Positions 62,891 to 64,000 of a stretch of 64,000 bases of DNA are shown here, in pieces. The stretch is from Pseudomonadota bacterium (GTDB lineage Bacteria; Pseudomonadota; Gammaproteobacteria; Burkholderiales; Gallionellaceae): contig JAJYLY010000002.1 of NCBI GenBank assembly GCA_021787435.1, positions 124,001 to 188,000 on the forward strand, given 5' to 3'. Every line of letters begins with the position of its first letter. The first letter of the stretch is position 1. Below the pieces are notes generated by a model. It was not told the origin of the DNA. It saw only the letters and a list, made by a program, of their open reading frames with translations, and did not search any database. Both the position numbers and the translations under genes were made by a program.

Positions 62891-64000
62891 GTGTACCCCT
62901 TTCTGTGCGCAAGGTCTTGAACAGCATGGTCTCCATCTGGCACATGATGTGATCCCAGCTTTGCAGCTTGACCGCTTCGTGCGCTGCACGGCGCAGGCGC
63001 GCTATGCGTTCGTTGTCGGCGATCAGCAAGGTGGCCTGCAGAATAAATGTCTGCTCATCGCCCATGGGCACCAGCACGCCGCTGATGTCTTGGACGATAT
63101 GCTGGCGCGCAGCAGCGTAATCGTAAGCGATCGTCGCAAGCCCGCTGGCCATCGCCTCAATGGTGACGTTGCCATAGGTTTCGGTCTGGCTGGGATAGAT
63201 GAAGATGTCTCCCGAAGCATAGTGCTCGGCAAGGCGTTCACCCTTCTGCATGCCGGCAAAGATGATGCCGGGATGCTGTTTTTGCAATCTTTCCCGTTCC
63301 GGACCATCGCCTACCAGCACCATCATGACATCCGGGTTCACGCTGCGCATCCGGTAGTAAGCATTTACCGCAAGGTCGAGATTCTTCTCTGCCGCAAGGC
63401 GGCTGACCAGCATCACGACCAGTGTCTTTTCATCTGCGCCCCAGGACGCGCGAAGTTCAGTGCTGCGCCTTTCAGGGGTGAAAAGCTCAGTATCCACACC
63501 GCGCGATACGACTTCTACATTGCGATAGCCATCCTCTGCCAGTTGTTTCTGCAACTCGTGCGTGGGCACTAGGGTGCAGGCCGCTCGGTTGTGGAAGTGC
63601 CGCAGATAGGCTGCGATCGGCCATTTCAACAGGCCTATCCCGTAGTGCTGGGTATAGCTGTGAAAATTGGTGTGGAAGTCCGTACTGACTGGTATAGTGA
63701 GTTTTTTTGCGGCTGCCAGCGCCGACCAGCCCAGCGGCCCTTCGGTTGCGATGTGCACGATGTCAGGCCGCTCTGCTTGCCACTGGCGCAACAACATCCC
63801 TTTGGCGGGCAGGCCGGATTTGAGTTCCGGATATCCGGGAATAGGCATGCCTCTTGTCAGTGTCTCGCGATAGTTTGTCTCTCGCGCGGCGCTGTCATCG
63901 CGATGCTGGCGCGGACGTATCAAGTGAATTTCGTGTCCGCGCCCGCAAAGCCCCTGCACCATGCGCCCTATGGTGATGGCGACGCCGTTGATCTCGGGTG
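62856..64000 (-). CDS. GT4 glycosyltransferase (5' end outside window)
   Basis: At least 380 codons of a GT-B enzyme; the frame is open to the window edge with an N-x-V-x-x-T family start region just inside it (INGVAITIGRMVQGL). Motifs are T-D-F-H-T-N-F-H-S-Y, S-R-G-V-D-T-E-L-F and the E-x7-E region E-T-Y-G-N-V-T-I-E-A-M-A-S-G. It resembles transferases that add sugars (often mannose, glucose or galactose) to a lipid such as diacylglycerol, so with the PAP2 gene downstream it may belong to a glycolipid pathway. The start lies upstream. Confidence 0.9.
   Translation of the reverse strand, partial: PEINGVAITIGRMVQGLCGRGHEIHLIRPRQHRDDSAARETNYRETLTRGMPIPGYPELKSGLPAKGMLLRQWQAERPDIVHIATEGPLGWSALAAAKKLTIPVSTDFHTNFHSYTQHYGIGLLKWPIAAYLRHFHNRAACTLVPTHELQKQLAEDGYRNVEVVSRGVDTELFTPERRSTELRASWGADEKTLVVMLVSRLAAEKNLDLAVNAYYRMRSVNPDVMMVLVGDGPERERLQKQHPGIIFAGMQKGERLAEHYASGDIFIYPSQTETYGNVTIEAMASGLATIAYDYAAARQHIVQDISGVLVPMGDEQTFILQATLLIADNERIARLRRAAHEAVKLQSWDHIMCQMETMLFKTLRTERGTHAQPEFAAATD

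Overview
The window looks like chromosome of a betaproteobacterium. The glnA / ntrB / ntrC order, the pilC-pilD-coaE-zapD-yacG cluster, the Nudix-ThiE fusion protein, waaC/waaA lipopolysaccharide genes and an LIV-type ABC operon are all typical of that class. Genes for a pyruvate-ferredoxin-oxidoreductase-like enzyme, class I fructose bisphosphatase and a chemolithotroph-type double-permease ABC transporter suggest a Nitrosomonadales/Gallionellaceae-like autotroph, but that assignment is inference. I see no rRNA, tRNA, CRISPR array, phage gene or intact insertion sequence. Coding density is very high and only one gap exceeds 300 bases.

Layout. 1-3770: 3' half of metH, a decayed patch (paiB-like remnant plus a toxin-antitoxin pair in which both genes are frameshifted), then two FKBP isomerase genes carrying three FKBP domains. 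3820-9953: a tightly overlapped operon for a 2-oxoacid:acceptor oxidoreductase (gamma, alpha, beta and a fused flavoprotein-ferredoxin subunit), a DUF486 membrane protein and mpl. 9957-14607 (minus): nitrogen regulation, with ntrC, ntrB, a small DUF4124 gene and glnA behind a sigma-54 promoter and two NtrC-like sites. 14599-24677: CDF metal transporter, rhodanese, SBP-less ABC transporter, PAP2 phosphatase, DUF4337 protein, xth, pyrE, DUF4124 coiled-coil protein, purC and fbp.

24905-39913 is a lipopolysaccharide/O-antigen block: waaC (with a ten-G tract), a WecA/WbpL-type initiating transferase, a WbpM/CapD-type dehydratase, a WaaE-like transferase, two paralogous GT2 enzymes, a GT4 enzyme, two methyltransferases, an O-antigen ligase/polymerase, an MBOAT acyltransferase with an SGNH/AlgX-like partner, apaH and waaA. 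The WbpL/WbpM-like pair would make and load the first N-acetylated deoxysugar. The GTs, methyltransferases and acyltransferase would extend and decorate the chain, and WaaC/WaaA/WaaE would build the core.

39924-47663 holds a small lipoprotein, a DUF302 protein, the Nudix-ThiE fusion, then (minus) yacG, zapD, coaE, pilD, pilC, a CNNM/CorC-type transporter and lgt. 47714-55953 holds ilvD, a hairpin element, a hexose-6-phosphate mutarotase, a monohaem cytochrome c and the five-gene livKHMGF operon. 55960-64000 holds a GAF-GGDEF-EAL protein, a RelA lacking its C-terminal ACT domain, an EVE protein, a YeiH-type transporter followed by a 50-residue membrane protein and a universal stress protein, a second PAP2 protein and a GT4 enzyme cut by the window edge.

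No wholly new system stands out with certainty. The best leads are the possibly phase-variable G10 tract in waaC, the fused-subunit 2-oxoacid oxidoreductase operon, the doubly broken toxin-antitoxin cassette, the ACT-less RelA and the unnamed small membrane protein between the YeiH-type transporter and the stress protein. Starts were chosen from overlaps, ribosome-binding sites and family length. All family names come from reading the translated sequence, with no database search.
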